Assembly: GCF_000226975.2 (NCBI RefSeq)
Contig: NZ_CP019285.1
Coordinates: forward strand, 806,001 to 870,000
DNA: 64,000 nt
Direction: 5' to 3'
From: Halobiforma lacisalsi AJ5
GTDB lineage: Archaea; Halobacteriota; Halobacteria; Halobacteriales; Natrialbaceae
Part shown: positions 55,518 to 64,000 of the stretch, piece after piece
How the letters are laid out: every line of letters begins with the position of its first letter
How positions within the stretch are numbered: the first letter of the stretch is position 1
Notes under the pieces: generated by a model
Told to the model about the DNA's origin: nothing
Seen by the model: the letters and a program-made list of their open reading frames with translations, nothing else
The model's database searches: none
Position numbers and translations under genes: made by a program

Positions 55518-56594
55518 ATGAGTCGCTGGCGCTATCTGCTTCGCCGCATCCTGCTATCGATCCCGGTCATCGTCTTCGGACTGACGATCACGTTCGTTAT
55601 CGTCCGGATGGGACCGATCGATCCCGTCTCGGCAATCCTGGGACCGGAAGCGGGTGCGGGACAACGGACGCGAATCGAAGAACGGCTCGGATTGAATCAA
55701 CCGCTGTGGGAGCAGTACATCGACTTCATGACCGACATGCTGGTTCCGTGGTCGTTCGACCTCGGCCAGTCGTGGGTCATCCAGCCCGGGACAGATGTGA
55801 CTGCGCTGCTTTCGAGCTACGCGCCTCGAACGCTGTGGCTGGGCTTTTGGTCCATCCTGATCCCGATATTCGTCGGAATCCCGCTCGGATTCTACGCCGG
55901 CCTCAACTCGAACTCCTGGGGTGACTATCTCGCCTCGTTCGGCGGGATCGTCTGGCGGGCAATGCCGAACTTCTGGCTGGCGATCATGCTCCTGGCGTTC
56001 CTGCGCCTGAGCGACAAGTTCCTGTTCGGCTTCCGGTGGGACACGTTCATCGTCGAGATCGACAGTCTCGTCGGACAGCCGCCCCTCGACTTCATCGCCG
56101 TCACCGACTGGGTCAGCCTCGGCATCATCAGCATCCCGGTCGGCATCTACTTCTCGGCGACGACCTTCCTGGCCTCGTTCAAGCAGATCCTGCCGGCGGC
56201 GATCGTCCTCGGCTCCTCGCTGATGGGCAACGAACTCCGTATCAGCCGCACCGCGGTCCTCGAGACGATCAACTCGAACTACGTCGAGACCGCGAAGGCG
56301 AAGGGGCTCCGGAGCCGGGTGATCGTCTGGAAGCACGTCTTCCGTAACGCTTTGATCCCGCTCGTGCCGGTCATCACGAACGAGGCGTTCGTCCTGATCG
56401 GCGGGTCGGTCATCGTCGAGGTGATCTTCGGGATCAACGGGCTCGGCTACCTGTTCTACCAGGGTGCCATCCAGGATGACTTCCCGCTCGTCTCCTCGCT
56501 GATGTTCATCTTCATCCTGGTGATCGTGTCGATCAACATCCTTCAGGACTTCCTCTATACGATCCTGGATCCGCGCGTGGGGTATCAACGATGA
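55518..56594 (+). CDS. dppB: Peptide ABC transporter permease (DppB/OppB type)
   Basis: 358-aa membrane protein with six hydrophobic segments. It opens RYLLRRILLSIPVIVFGLTI and has the conserved LGLNQPLWEQYIDFM segment, and the coupling-helix EAA motif (NYVETAKAKGLRSRVIVWKH, about 251-270). Forms the pore with the next permease. A TATA-like GATATACACAC (55468-55478), about 40 nt upstream, may give it a second promoter. Stop overlaps the start of the next gene by 4 bp. Confidence 0.93.
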   Translation: MSRWRYLLRRILLSIPVIVFGLTITFVIVRMGPIDPVSAILGPEAGAGQRTRIEERLGLNQPLWEQYIDFMTDMLVPWSFDLGQSWVIQPGTDVTALLSSYAPRTLWLGFWSILIPIFVGIPLGFYAGLNSNSWGDYLASFGGIVWRAMPNFWLAIMLLAFLRLSDKFLFGFRWDTFIVEIDSLVGQPPLDFIAVTDWVSLGIISIPVGIYFSATTFLASFKQILPAAIVLGSSLMGNELRISRTAVLETINSNYVETAKAKGLRSRVIVWKHVFRNALIPLVPVITNEAFVLIGGSVIVEVIFGINGLGYLFYQGAIQDDFPLVSSLMFIFILVIVSINILQDFLYTILDPRVGYQR

Positions 56595-58324
56595 GTGTAG
56601 AAGACGAATTCGACGACAAGACCCTTCGAGAACGTATCGCAGAGAACCCGCGACCGGCCATGCTGTGGGTCGCCGGACTCGTGGTCCTGCTGGCACTCGA
56701 GCTCGGCTCGATCGCGGCCGCCGTCCTCCGGGTCGGCAGCGTAATCAAATTCGCGATCGGCGGGATCGCGAACACACCGTCGTGGATGGCCGGTTTCGTC
56801 TCCGAATCGCTCGGGTCGATCGGCGGTACGATCGCCTACGGGTTCACGGCGCTTGCACTGCTCGTGATCGCGGCAATCGTCGTCAAATGGCTGTTCATCC
56901 CGTTCTCGATCGTCGATCGGCTCGGGCTCGAACTGGGCGTCGGCAAGGCCGACGTCGTCGAGCGAGCGATCGTGACCGCCGTCATCGGTGTCGTCACGCT
57001 GCTCTTCGTCGCGACGCCGCTCGGCGCCGCGGTCGACGCCGTGATCGGCGCGCTCACGCAGGGCCTCGAGTCGGTCAGTTCCCTCCAGACCCTGACGAGT
57101 CGCGAGACGATCCCCAACCAGGGGTACCAGCTGCCCGACGGAAGCTGGGAGGGGACCTGGCTCGGCCTCTCGCCCGCGATGGCGTGGGGCGCTCGCGTAC
57201 TCCTCATTTACGCGTACGCGTTCGGTCTCCTCGCGTGGTTCTGGAGAGGGTACAACGTCTTCCGGGATCACTACCGCGAGGCCGACTGGACGCCCCGCGA
57301 CGATAGCGTCAATCGGTTCCGGAACCACTACTGGGGGGTGTTCGGGTTCGTCGTCGTCTTCATCTTCGTCGTGATGGCCCTGTGGGCCCCGGCGCTCAGC
57401 CCGGTCACCGCAGAAGCGAACCTCTATAGCCCGTACGAACACGAAGTGCAGTACTACGACGAGGAGATCGAAGACGTCGCCTCGATCCCACACGGCGAGG
57501 CGAACCTCGAGACGCGGTCGGTCGGTGGCGACAGTAACGTCGGCCTGATGAGCTACGACAAGTACGACAGGTTCCATCCGGCAGGGACGAATCAAGACGG
57601 GAAGGACCTGTTTACCTTCCTCGCGTACGGAGCGCAAGTATCGCTCGTCATCGGTCTACTCGCGACCGGACTGATGACCCTCGTTGCGACGGCGCTTGCG
57701 CTAATGACCGCCTACTACAAGGGGCTGCTCGACTTGCTCACGGTGGTCGTCAGCGACTCGATCATCTCGCTTCCCCGGTTGCTGGTCGTGTTGCTCCTCT
57801 CGGTCGTGTTCATGGAGGCGAACCATCCGATCGCGACGATCTACGACGGCGGCTTACTGCTGGCGTTGATCTTCGCGGCGACCGGGTGGCCGCTGCTGTG
57901 GCGTGCGGTCCGTGGTCCGGCGCTGCAGGTCGCCGAGGAGGAGTGGGTCGACGCCGCCCGGAGCTACGGGCAGAGTCCAGTCGAAACGATGAAAAAGCAC
58001 ATGTCGCCCTACATCGCGGGCTACATGCTCGTGTACGCGTCGATGACCCTCGGCGGGGTCATCATCGGCGTCGCCGCACTCTCGTTCCTCGGGTTCGGCG
58101 TACAGCCGCCGACGCCCGAGTGGGGACGTGCGGTCTACGAGGGTCGACCCTACGTCCCGACCTCGTCGTGGCACACCGCCACGATTCCGGGGCTGATGGT
58201 CGTGTTCCTCGTCACCGCGTTCAACGCACTCGGTGACGGTATCCGCGACGCGATCGACCCCGAAAGCGATGCCAGCAGCGACGAAGCCGGGACCGGTGCC
58301 GCCGCAAGCGGAGGTGGTGGCTGA
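56591..58324 (+). CDS. dppC: Peptide ABC transporter permease (DppC/OppC type), long form
   Basis: 577-aa permease, almost twice the usual ~300 aa. The first 330 residues contain an additional membrane region with about four hydrophobic segments (about 21-45, 82-105, 130-150, 190-215) and a polar loop. The C-terminal 240 residues form the normal permease core, with QVSLVIGLLATGLMTLVATA and the EAA loop EEWVDAARSYGQSPVETMKK (about 452-471). Long DppC forms occur in haloarchaea. The stop overlaps the ATP-binding gene start by one base (TGATG), showing tight coupling. Confidence 0.9.
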   Translation: MSVEDEFDDKTLRERIAENPRPAMLWVAGLVVLLALELGSIAAAVLRVGSVIKFAIGGIANTPSWMAGFVSESLGSIGGTIAYGFTALALLVIAAIVVKWLFIPFSIVDRLGLELGVGKADVVERAIVTAVIGVVTLLFVATPLGAAVDAVIGALTQGLESVSSLQTLTSRETIPNQGYQLPDGSWEGTWLGLSPAMAWGARVLLIYAYAFGLLAWFWRGYNVFRDHYREADWTPRDDSVNRFRNHYWGVFGFVVVFIFVVMALWAPALSPVTAEANLYSPYEHEVQYYDEEIEDVASIPHGEANLETRSVGGDSNVGLMSYDKYDRFHPAGTNQDGKDLFTFLAYGAQVSLVIGLLATGLMTLVATALALMTAYYKGLLDLLTVVVSDSIISLPRLLVVLLLSVVFMEANHPIATIYDGGLLLALIFAATGWPLLWRAVRGPALQVAEEEWVDAARSYGQSPVETMKKHMSPYIAGYMLVYASMTLGGVIIGVAALSFLGFGVQPPTPEWGRAVYEGRPYVPTSSWHTATIPGLMVVFLVTAFNALGDGIRDAIDPESDASSDEAGTGAAASGGGG

Positions 58325-59748
58325 TGTCGATGGAAGATCCGATCGAAACAACGAACGACGACGCGAGTACAGCGACGACGAGCGACTCGAGTTCGGAGCC
58401 GATCGTGACCGTTCGGAACCTCCAGACCGCCTTCTTCACCGAGAAGGAGGTCATCCGTGCGGTCGACGGCGTGAGCTTCGAGATCGAGGTCGGCGAAACC
58501 GTCGGTATCGTCGGGGAGAGCGGTTCGGGCAAGAGCGTCACGGCCCGCTCGATCATGGGCCTGATCGACGACCCCGGCCGCATCCTCGATGGAAGCAGCA
58601 TTCGCTACCACCACCCCGAGACCGTCGAGAACTACGCCGAGGAGTACCCCGGCCACACGGTCGACCTCGCCGCCGCACGCGAGGAGTTCGATCCGGCGGA
58701 CCTCCTCGAGGATCCGACCCTCGACGCGTCCGCAGCGGAGTTCGCCGACCCCGGCGAACCGGTGCCGTCGGCCGACGAGATCGACGTGGCCGACGTCATC
58801 GACGCGGGGTACGGCGAGGAACTCGGACTGGTCGACGAGGACGACTTCGTCTTCGTCGATCGCTCGAGCGCCGACCGCGAGGACAACTACGTCGACGTGA
58901 CCCGGACCAGCGGGGAGTCCCTGCGCAAACTGCGGGGCGGGAACATCGCGATGGTGTTCCAGGACCCGCTGACGAGTCTGAACCCGGTCTACACCGTCGG
59001 CAACCAGATCAAGGAAGCGCTGCGGCTCCACCAGGGTATCACGGGCAAGGAGGCCACCGAGGAGGCGATCGAACTCCTCGAGTCCGTCGGCATCCCGGAC
59101 GCCCCACAGCGAGTCTCGGAGTATCCCCACCAGTTCTCCGGCGGGATGCGCCAGCGCGCCGTCATCGCGATGGCGCTTGCCTGCGATCCGGAGCTTTTGA
59201 TCTGTGACGAGCCGACGACCGCCCTGGACGTGACGATCCAGGCCCAGATCCTCGAGTTGCTCGAGGACCTCCAGGAGGAACGGGACCTCGCGATCATGTT
59301 CATCACCCACGACATGGGTGTCATCGCCGAGATTTCCGACCGGGTCAACGTCATGTACGCCGGGGAGGTCATCGAGTCGGCCGACGTCGAGACGCTGTTC
59401 GCCGACCCCTCCCACCCCTACACGCAGGGGCTGCTCGAGTCGATTCCGGGCCGCCAGGTCGGCGCCGATCGGCTCTCGACGATCGAGGGCGACGTTCCGA
59501 CGCCGAACGAGCCGGCGACCTACTGCCGGTTCGCGCCGCGGTGTCCGAAGGCGTTCGAGGCTTGCGACCGGGTCCACCCCGAGTCGGTACCCGTCGACGA
59601 CGGGGCCGAGGACCACCGCGTCTCCTGTCTGCTCTACCCCGAATCCGAATCCGAAGCCGACCGGATCGCGTTACACGACCGCCTCGGCGATCCGGAAAGC
59701 GATCCCGACGGCGCAGGCGACGCGACCGAGGGAGGTGAGAGCCGATGA
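58324..59748 (+). CDS. dppD: Peptide ABC transporter ATPase (DppD/OppD type) with insertion
   Basis: 474-aa ATPase. Walker A GESGSGKS (64-71), Q-loop [12 protein letters not shown] (210-221), signature [15 protein letters not shown], Walker [13 protein letters not shown] and H-loop FITHDMGV. Between Walker A and the Q-loop the distance is about 140 residues instead of about 45; the additional ~95 residues (about 97-192) are acidic ([19 protein letters not shown]). The C-terminus has the OppD/F oligopeptide extension with Cys ([15 protein letters not shown]). It overlaps dppC by one base and dppF by 4 bp. Confidence 0.93.
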   Translation: MSMEDPIETTNDDASTATTSDSSSEPIVTVRNLQTAFFTEKEVIRAVDGVSFEIEVGETVGIVGESGSGKSVTARSIMGLIDDPGRILDGSSIRYHHPETVENYAEEYPGHTVDLAAAREEFDPADLLEDPTLDASAAEFADPGEPVPSADEIDVADVIDAGYGEELGLVDEDDFVFVDRSSADREDNYVDVTRTSGESLRKLRGGNIAMVFQDPLTSLNPVYTVGNQIKEALRLHQGITGKEATEEAIELLESVGIPDAPQRVSEYPHQFSGGMRQRAVIAMALACDPELLICDEPTTALDVTIQAQILELLEDLQEERDLAIMFITHDMGVIAEISDRVNVMYAGEVIESADVETLFADPSHPYTQGLLESIPGRQVGADRLSTIEGDVPTPNEPATYCRFAPRCPKAFEACDRVHPESVPVDDGAEDHRVSCLLYPESESEADRIALHDRLGDPESDPDGAGDATEGGESR

Positions 59749-61094
59749 GCCAGCACATGTCCGAATCGGAATCAGAACCACGGCGCGATGCCGATCGACG
59801 CGTATCGAGCGACCAGCACGGCGAAACGCTGATCGAAGTCGACGACCTGAAGACCTACTACGAGGGTAACGACTTCTTCGGCGGACAGCCCGTCAAAGCC
59901 GTCGACGGTGTGAACTTCGAAATCGCCCGCGGCGAGACCCTCGGGCTCGTCGGCGAGTCCGGCTGTGGGAAGACCACCCTCGGCCGGACGCTGATCCGCC
60001 TCGAGGAGGCCACCGACGGGGAGGTCCGTTACGACGGCACGGAGGTGACGAGCCTCAGCGGCTCCGAGCTCAAACAGTGGCGTCGGAACGCACAGATGGT
60101 GTTCCAGGACCCCCAGTCGAGCCTGAACGACCGGATGACGATCGGCGAGATCGTCCGGGAGCCGCTCGACGTCCACGACTGGAAGACCCCTCGTGAACGG
60201 CGGGAACACGTCCGCGACCTGCTCGAGACGGTCGGTCTCCAGAAGGAACACTACTACCGGTACCCCCACCAGTTCTCCGGGGGGCAGCGCCAGCGTATCG
60301 GAATTGCGCGGGCACTCGCGCTCGAACCGGAGTTCGTCGTCCTCGACGAACCCGTCTCGGCGCTGGACGTTTCGGTCCAGGCGAAGGTGTTGAACCTGCT
60401 CGAGGATCTGCAGGACGAGTTCGGACTGACGTACCTGTTCATCGCCCACGACCTGAGCGTCGTCCGGCACATCTGCGACCGGGTCGCCGTGATGTACCTG
60501 GGGAACATCCTCGAGATCGGGCCCACCGAAGAACTGTTCGAGAATCCGGCGAACCCGTACACGCACGCGCTGCTGTCGGCGATCCCGGAACCGGATCCGA
60601 CCGTCGATCGGGACCGGATCATCCTCAACGGGACGCCGCCGAGCCCGCGGGATCCGCCTTCGGGCTGTCCGTTCAGCACCCGCTGTCCGGCGAAGATCAG
60701 GCCGGAGGAGTACGCGGATATGGACGACGACGTCTGGGAGGCGATCAACCTCTTCCGGGTACTCTTGGACGAGCGGGCGCGGGCCGATCTCTCGATCCGC
60801 GATCGCGTCCGCGAGTTCCGCGGGAAGAACGTCCGCTTCGACGAGATCACCGAGGTTCGAAAGGAACTGTTCGGCGATCTCGATCTGTCGGCGGACGTCG
60901 ACCGCCACGTCAACCAGGCCCAGGAGTACGTCGAGGCGGGCGAGTTCGACCGTGCTCGCGAGTACCTCGCCGAGGAGTTCGACAGTATCTGTGACCGCGA
61001 GGCACCGACCCTCTGTGCGGTCGGCAACGCCGGACGCTCGAGCGCCTGTCATCGCCACGACGACGAGTACGCGTCGCCCGAAGAGGAACTGTAG
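59745..61094 (+). CDS. dppF: Peptide ABC transporter ATPase (DppF/OppF type) with extended C-terminus
   Basis: 449-aa ATPase. Walker [10 protein letters not shown] (about 66-74), Q-loop [12 protein letters not shown] (about 118-129), signature [15 protein letters not shown] (about 181-195), Walker [13 protein letters not shown] (about 203-214). The usual oligopeptide-binding tail [12 protein letters not shown] is followed by about 110 additional residues (about 325-430) before the terminal Cys pair ([17 protein letters not shown]). The extension separates cysteines that are close together in bacterial relatives. Last gene of the dpp operon. Confidence 0.92.
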   Translation: MSQHMSESESEPRRDADRRVSSDQHGETLIEVDDLKTYYEGNDFFGGQPVKAVDGVNFEIARGETLGLVGESGCGKTTLGRTLIRLEEATDGEVRYDGTEVTSLSGSELKQWRRNAQMVFQDPQSSLNDRMTIGEIVREPLDVHDWKTPRERREHVRDLLETVGLQKEHYYRYPHQFSGGQRQRIGIARALALEPEFVVLDEPVSALDVSVQAKVLNLLEDLQDEFGLTYLFIAHDLSVVRHICDRVAVMYLGNILEIGPTEELFENPANPYTHALLSAIPEPDPTVDRDRIILNGTPPSPRDPPSGCPFSTRCPAKIRPEEYADMDDDVWEAINLFRVLLDERARADLSIRDRVREFRGKNVRFDEITEVRKELFGDLDLSADVDRHVNQAQEYVEAGEFDRAREYLAEEFDSICDREAPTLCAVGNAGRSSACHRHDDEYASPEEEL

Positions 61095-61155
61095 AACTGT
61101 AACCGTCGGTAACTGACCCCATCGTCCTTCCGTCTCCGATCCCAGATTTTCGACT

Positions 61156-61635
61156 ATGTCTCGAACCCGTCCCGACCCCGCGACGCTCGCCTGGACCATC
61201 GTCGACGCCGTCGCCTACGCGGTCGCCTTCGCGGCGCTCGTCGTCGCGGTAGTGACGCCGGTCGCGTACGTCGCGACCCGCGGCGAGTGGGCGGGCGTCA
61301 AGGTCGGTCTCTTCCTCGTCGGAATGGCCTTCTTCGGCTACGGGAGCCTCCGACTGTGGTTCGCGTCCTCCCAGCAGCAGTACGACGCGGAACAGGAGCG
61401 ACGACAGGGGTCCGGCGGACTCGCGGGCGCGGGCTCGAGTTCCCTGTCGGCGTCGGAAACGACTCTCACGATCGAACAGGACTCCCGGCTCCAGACGGCG
61501 CTCGATGGCCGCTCCTGGTACCCGACGGACCGCCTGCCGCCGACAGGACGGGTGTCGCCGTCCGCGAAGCTGTTTCTCGGAAGCCTGCTCGTACTCGCGG
61601 CATCGTTCGCGATGGAAACCGTCTTCGGCGTCTAG
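61156..61635 (+). CDS. Small membrane protein of unknown function
   Basis: 159-aa protein. Two hydrophobic segments near the N-terminus (about 12-38 and 50-66) and one at the C-terminus (about 138-155) flank a polar middle rich in Ser and Gln (SSQQQYDAEQERRQGSGG). It appears related to short haloarchaeal membrane proteins; not recognised further. ATG at 61156-61158. It follows the dpp operon by 61 bp. Confidence 0.65.
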   Translation: MSRTRPDPATLAWTIVDAVAYAVAFAALVVAVVTPVAYVATRGEWAGVKVGLFLVGMAFFGYGSLRLWFASSQQQYDAEQERRQGSGGLAGAGSSSLSASETTLTIEQDSRLQTALDGRSWYPTDRLPPTGRVSPSAKLFLGSLLVLAASFAMETVFGV

Positions 61636-61696
61636 AGGGAGCGCCTCGCCGTCCCGAAGAGAAAAGTAAACCAGTGTCCCGTGTGAGAAACACGGT

Positions 61697-62248
61697 ATGA
61701 CCGATGTCGGGAACGGCAACGACAGTCGTGGGCAGCGAACGCCCGGACGAGCAGCGATAAAAGAAGCGTGGCAGCGCACGCTCGAGGACATGGACGCGCT
61801 CGCGGCGGAACGCGAACAGCAGGGCTGGGACGTCGTCATTGCCAGGGCGGGCAACACGGCTCCGACGGCCCCAGCAGAGCGCGACGACGACCGGTTCGGG
61901 CCGTCGTTCACTATCCCGGACAACGACGCGGAGGAGTTCGCCGAGGCGTTCGAACGCGGCGACTACCCCCTCTACGAGGTGTACCGGGAGACCGTCGACG
62001 ACAACGTCTTCCTCGTCGTCGAGTACCGCGACCCCGACGCCGAGACGGTGATCATGATCGCCGGCCAGTACCGCCTGCGCGACGCTCCCGGAATGGCACA
62101 GGCCGCGATCGACGAGGACGTCATCTACACCCGGGTTCGAACGCTCGACGGGACGGTGCTCGGCTCGTTCCAGCACGACGACTACGAGAAGTTCGTCCCC
62201 GACATCGAGCGGGTCGCAAACTGGCACGGCGACGGCACCGAAGACTGA
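61697..62248 (+). CDS. Haloarchaeal hypothetical protein
   Basis: 183-aa soluble protein, largely acidic. It has an N-terminal helix (REQQGWDVVIARAGNT in part), the segment DRFGPSFTIPDNDAEEFAEA (about 72-91), and a beta-rich C-terminal region (DNVFLVVEYRDPDAETVIMI, then RTLDGTVLGSFQHDDYEKF). It looks like a well-conserved haloarchaeal protein. The stop codon at 62246-62248 overlaps the beginning of hairpin repeat copy D. Function unknown. Confidence 0.7.
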   Translation: MTDVGNGNDSRGQRTPGRAAIKEAWQRTLEDMDALAAEREQQGWDVVIARAGNTAPTAPAERDDDRFGPSFTIPDNDAEEFAEAFERGDYPLYEVYRETVDDNVFLVVEYRDPDAETVIMIAGQYRLRDAPGMAQAAIDEDVIYTRVRTLDGTVLGSFQHDDYEKFVPDIERVANWHGDGTED

Positions 62249-62325
62249 TACGGATCCCCCTCCCGATGTACCGGGACGACCGCCACCGGGGTCGCGATTG
62301 GGCTGGAACTGCCGGACGGTAAACC
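62247..62325 (-). repeat. Dispersed hairpin repeat, copy D (decayed, inverted)
   Basis: Read on the minus strand it shows the lead-in TTTACCGTCCGGCAGTTCC, a partly paired stem, and the tail CCGGTACATCGGG...GGATCCGTATC that matches copy A closely. The stem pairs at only about 7 of 13 positions. It abuts the preceding stop codon. The rest of the 318-bp gap up to 62566 has no gene, but an AT-rich patch (62505-62540) may be the promoter of the next binding-protein gene. Confidence 0.65.
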
Positions 62326-62566
62326 GTATGAGTGCCGTGATCCGGGTTCGACTCGAGCCCGAAGGCAGCATGGGCGAGAACAGGCGTTGTGGTGGCCGGT
62401 TCGAATCGACCGACACACCTGTACAGTCGCGATCAGGGCCGGGTAGTCCCCGACACGTCAGTACTTTTCAAAACGAGATTACCGCCGGGAGACCCTAGGT
62501 ACAACGATTATTCGCGTTATTTGGTAGAGGATAACAAAGGGTGCTCGACATCGTACCCACGAGGAG

Positions 62567-64000
62567 ATGGTACGACAGTCACTGCAGCCGACCCGTCGGC
62601 GAGTTCTCGCCTCCGGGGCGGCTGTCTCCGCGGCGGCCATCGCAGGGTGCATCGGTGAGGATGGTGGCGACGGCGACGGGAACGGCGACGACGTTGCCGA
62701 CATTAGCGAATTCCAGTACGATAGGGAAGAGCCGGACGACGGGGACCGGAGCGACTCCCTCGAGTTCCTCCAGCCGGCGGAACGGGACGAGGACTTCGAC
62801 CCGGTCATCTCCTTCGACTCCTACAGCATGCAGGTCGCGAACCTCGTGTTCGACGGCCTCTACGAGTGGGACGACCAGCTAGAACTCGAGCCGAAGATCG
62901 CCGACGGGATGCCCGAAGAGGAAGACGACGGCGAGACGTACATCTTCGAGATCCAGGAGGGTATCGAGTTCCACAACGGCGACGAGGTGACTGCCTCAGA
63001 CGTCGCACACTCCTTTACGGCTCCGGTGGAGGAGGAGACCCAGAACGCGGCGACCTACGGGATGATCGAGTCGGCCGAGGCGATCGACGACTACTCGCTC
63101 GAGGTCAACCTCGAGTTCCCGTACGGGCCGTTCACGCTGTCGACGATGGCCGTCCCGGTCGTTCCGGAAGAGGTCCGCACGGAGGACCGCGAGGCGTTCA
63201 ACACGGATCCGATCGGGTCCGGGCCGTTCCAGTTCGCGGATTTCCAGGCCGGCGAGTACGTCGAACTCGAGCGGTGGGACGATTACTGGGACGATCCGCA
63301 GCCGTACGTCTCGGAGATCCGGTTCGAGGCCGCACCGGACGACGCGAACCGTATCGCGCAGGTACTGGCGGGGGACACCGACGTCATCGACACCGTTCCC
63401 GCGACGGAGTGGGACGAAGTCGAGGGCGCGGACGGCGTCCGGATCCACGGAAGCCGCAGTCCGTCGTACATGTACCTCGCGTTCAACTGCAACGAGGGCG
63501 AAACGACCGATCCCGACGTCCGGCGTGCGGTCGGCCACTCGTTCTCGATGCGGGAGTTCGTCAACGAGCACCTCGGTCCGGCAGCCGAGCCGCTCGAGAG
63601 TCCGGTTCCGCCGATCACGAACGAATCGGGGAACTGGGACTTCCCGATGGACGAGTGGGAGGGAATGATGCCCGAGTACGACCCCGATCAGGCCGAGCAA
63701 CTGCTCGCGGACGCGGGCGTCCCCGACGACTGGGAGCCACGGATCATCGCGCCGGAAGGCGGTCCGCGGGAGGCCCTGGCCGAGCGCATCGGGTCGCGCC
63801 TGACCGAGATCGGCTACGGTGCCGACGTCCAGGGGATGTCGTTCGCGACGCTGGTCGACACGTACAACACCGGGAACGTCGACGACTACGAGATGTACCT
63901 GCTGGGCTGGACCGGCGGTCCGGACCCCGACGTCTACTACTACAACCTGTTCCACGAGAGCCAGGCCGGTGTCGGCCAGGGCCACTTCTACGAGGGACAG
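62567..64000 (+). CDS. Peptide ABC transporter substrate-binding lipoprotein (partial)
   Basis: First 478 codons of a second family 5 solute-binding protein; the frame is open to the window edge. Tat signal with TRRRVLASGAAVS (9-21) and lipobox AIAGC, then an acidic Gly/Asp linker. Family motifs: EFLQPAERDEDFDPVISFDS, IQEGIEFHNGDEVTASDVAH, DPIGSGPFQFADFQAGEYVE and LLGWTGGPDPDVYYYNLF. GAGGAG directly before the ATG (62561-62566) may be the ribosome site. It probably heads a second transporter operon that continues beyond the window. Confidence 0.9.
   Translation, partial: MVRQSLQPTRRRVLASGAAVSAAAIAGCIGEDGGDGDGNGDDVADISEFQYDREEPDDGDRSDSLEFLQPAERDEDFDPVISFDSYSMQVANLVFDGLYEWDDQLELEPKIADGMPEEEDDGETYIFEIQEGIEFHNGDEVTASDVAHSFTAPVEEETQNAATYGMIESAEAIDDYSLEVNLEFPYGPFTLSTMAVPVVPEEVRTEDREAFNTDPIGSGPFQFADFQAGEYVELERWDDYWDDPQPYVSEIRFEAAPDDANRIAQVLAGDTDVIDTVPATEWDEVEGADGVRIHGSRSPSYMYLAFNCNEGETTDPDVRRAVGHSFSMREFVNEHLGPAAEPLESPVPPITNESGNWDFPMDEWEGMMPEYDPDQAEQLLADAGVPDDWEPRIIAPEGGPREALAERIGSRLTEIGYGADVQGMSFATLVDTYNTGNVDDYEMYLLGWTGGPDPDVYYYNLFHESQAGVGQGHFYEGQ

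Overview
The window is chromosomal DNA from a halophilic archaeon (Halobacteria; by overall gene content probably Natrialbales/Natrialbaceae-like, which is an inference). It is GC-rich, and the predicted proteins are strongly acidic. It carries archaeal replication proteins (primase large subunit, PolD large subunit), an archaeal NMD3, TrmB and many small haloarchaeal families (DUF5783, DUF5784, DUF5786, DUF5789, DUF6757 types). Exported proteins have Tat lipoboxes or a PGF-CTERM tail. About 58 protein genes, one tRNA-like locus, one intein and five copies of a dispersed hairpin repeat are annotated. No rRNA, CRISPR array, transposase or integrase was found.

Layout. 1-5.6 kb: priL, two small membrane proteins, htpX, and an overlapping NMD3 / Trm5-TYW2-type methyltransferase pair. 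5.6-11 kb: a surface module made of a secreted subtilisin-like protease that ends in a dockerin, followed by a cohesin-domain protein with a PGF-CTERM anchor. Hairpin repeats lie at both edges. 11-14.4 kb: an XPD-like Fe-S helicase and a DUF418 membrane protein. 14.4-14.9 kb: a tRNA-like gene with its own promoter-like box, running straight into an 11-bp tandem repeat. 15-26 kb: housekeeping and small haloarchaeal proteins, including convergent cheC/cheD, a PHP protein, a zinc-type ferredoxin, TrmB and an MFS transporter. 26-32.4 kb: hemB, an Amt-PII fusion, a PH-domain protein, and hemL with a cysteine-rich insertion. 32.4-37.3 kb: an ABC-2 exporter, an organomercurial lyase (merB) and quinol nitric oxide reductase (norZ), all leftward. 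37.7-43.2 kb: hemC-cobA-hemD, a CapA-like lipoprotein and a DHH phosphoesterase. 43.2-53.2 kb: PHP protein, NifU-like protein, ketopantoate reductase, a rubredoxin-like protein and the PolD large subunit interrupted by an intein in its catalytic motif. 53.5-64 kb: a complete peptide ABC transporter (binding protein, two permeases, two ATPases), two small proteins, and the start of a second peptide-binding protein that runs off the window.

How the genes work together. HemL, HemB, HemC and HemD cover most steps from glutamate-1-semialdehyde to uroporphyrinogen III, and CobA diverts it to precorrin-2/siroheme. This supplies tetrapyrroles to enzymes such as the nearby nitric oxide reductase. The protease/cohesin pair suggests an enzyme docked on the cell surface; its peptide products could be taken up by systems such as the dpp-like transporter, although nothing in the sequence links them directly. 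The most notable observations are the cohesin/dockerin protease module, the dispersed hairpin element whose stem is kept by compensating changes in one copy, the tRNA-like locus with its tandem array, and the Gly-Gln-ending intein in PolD.
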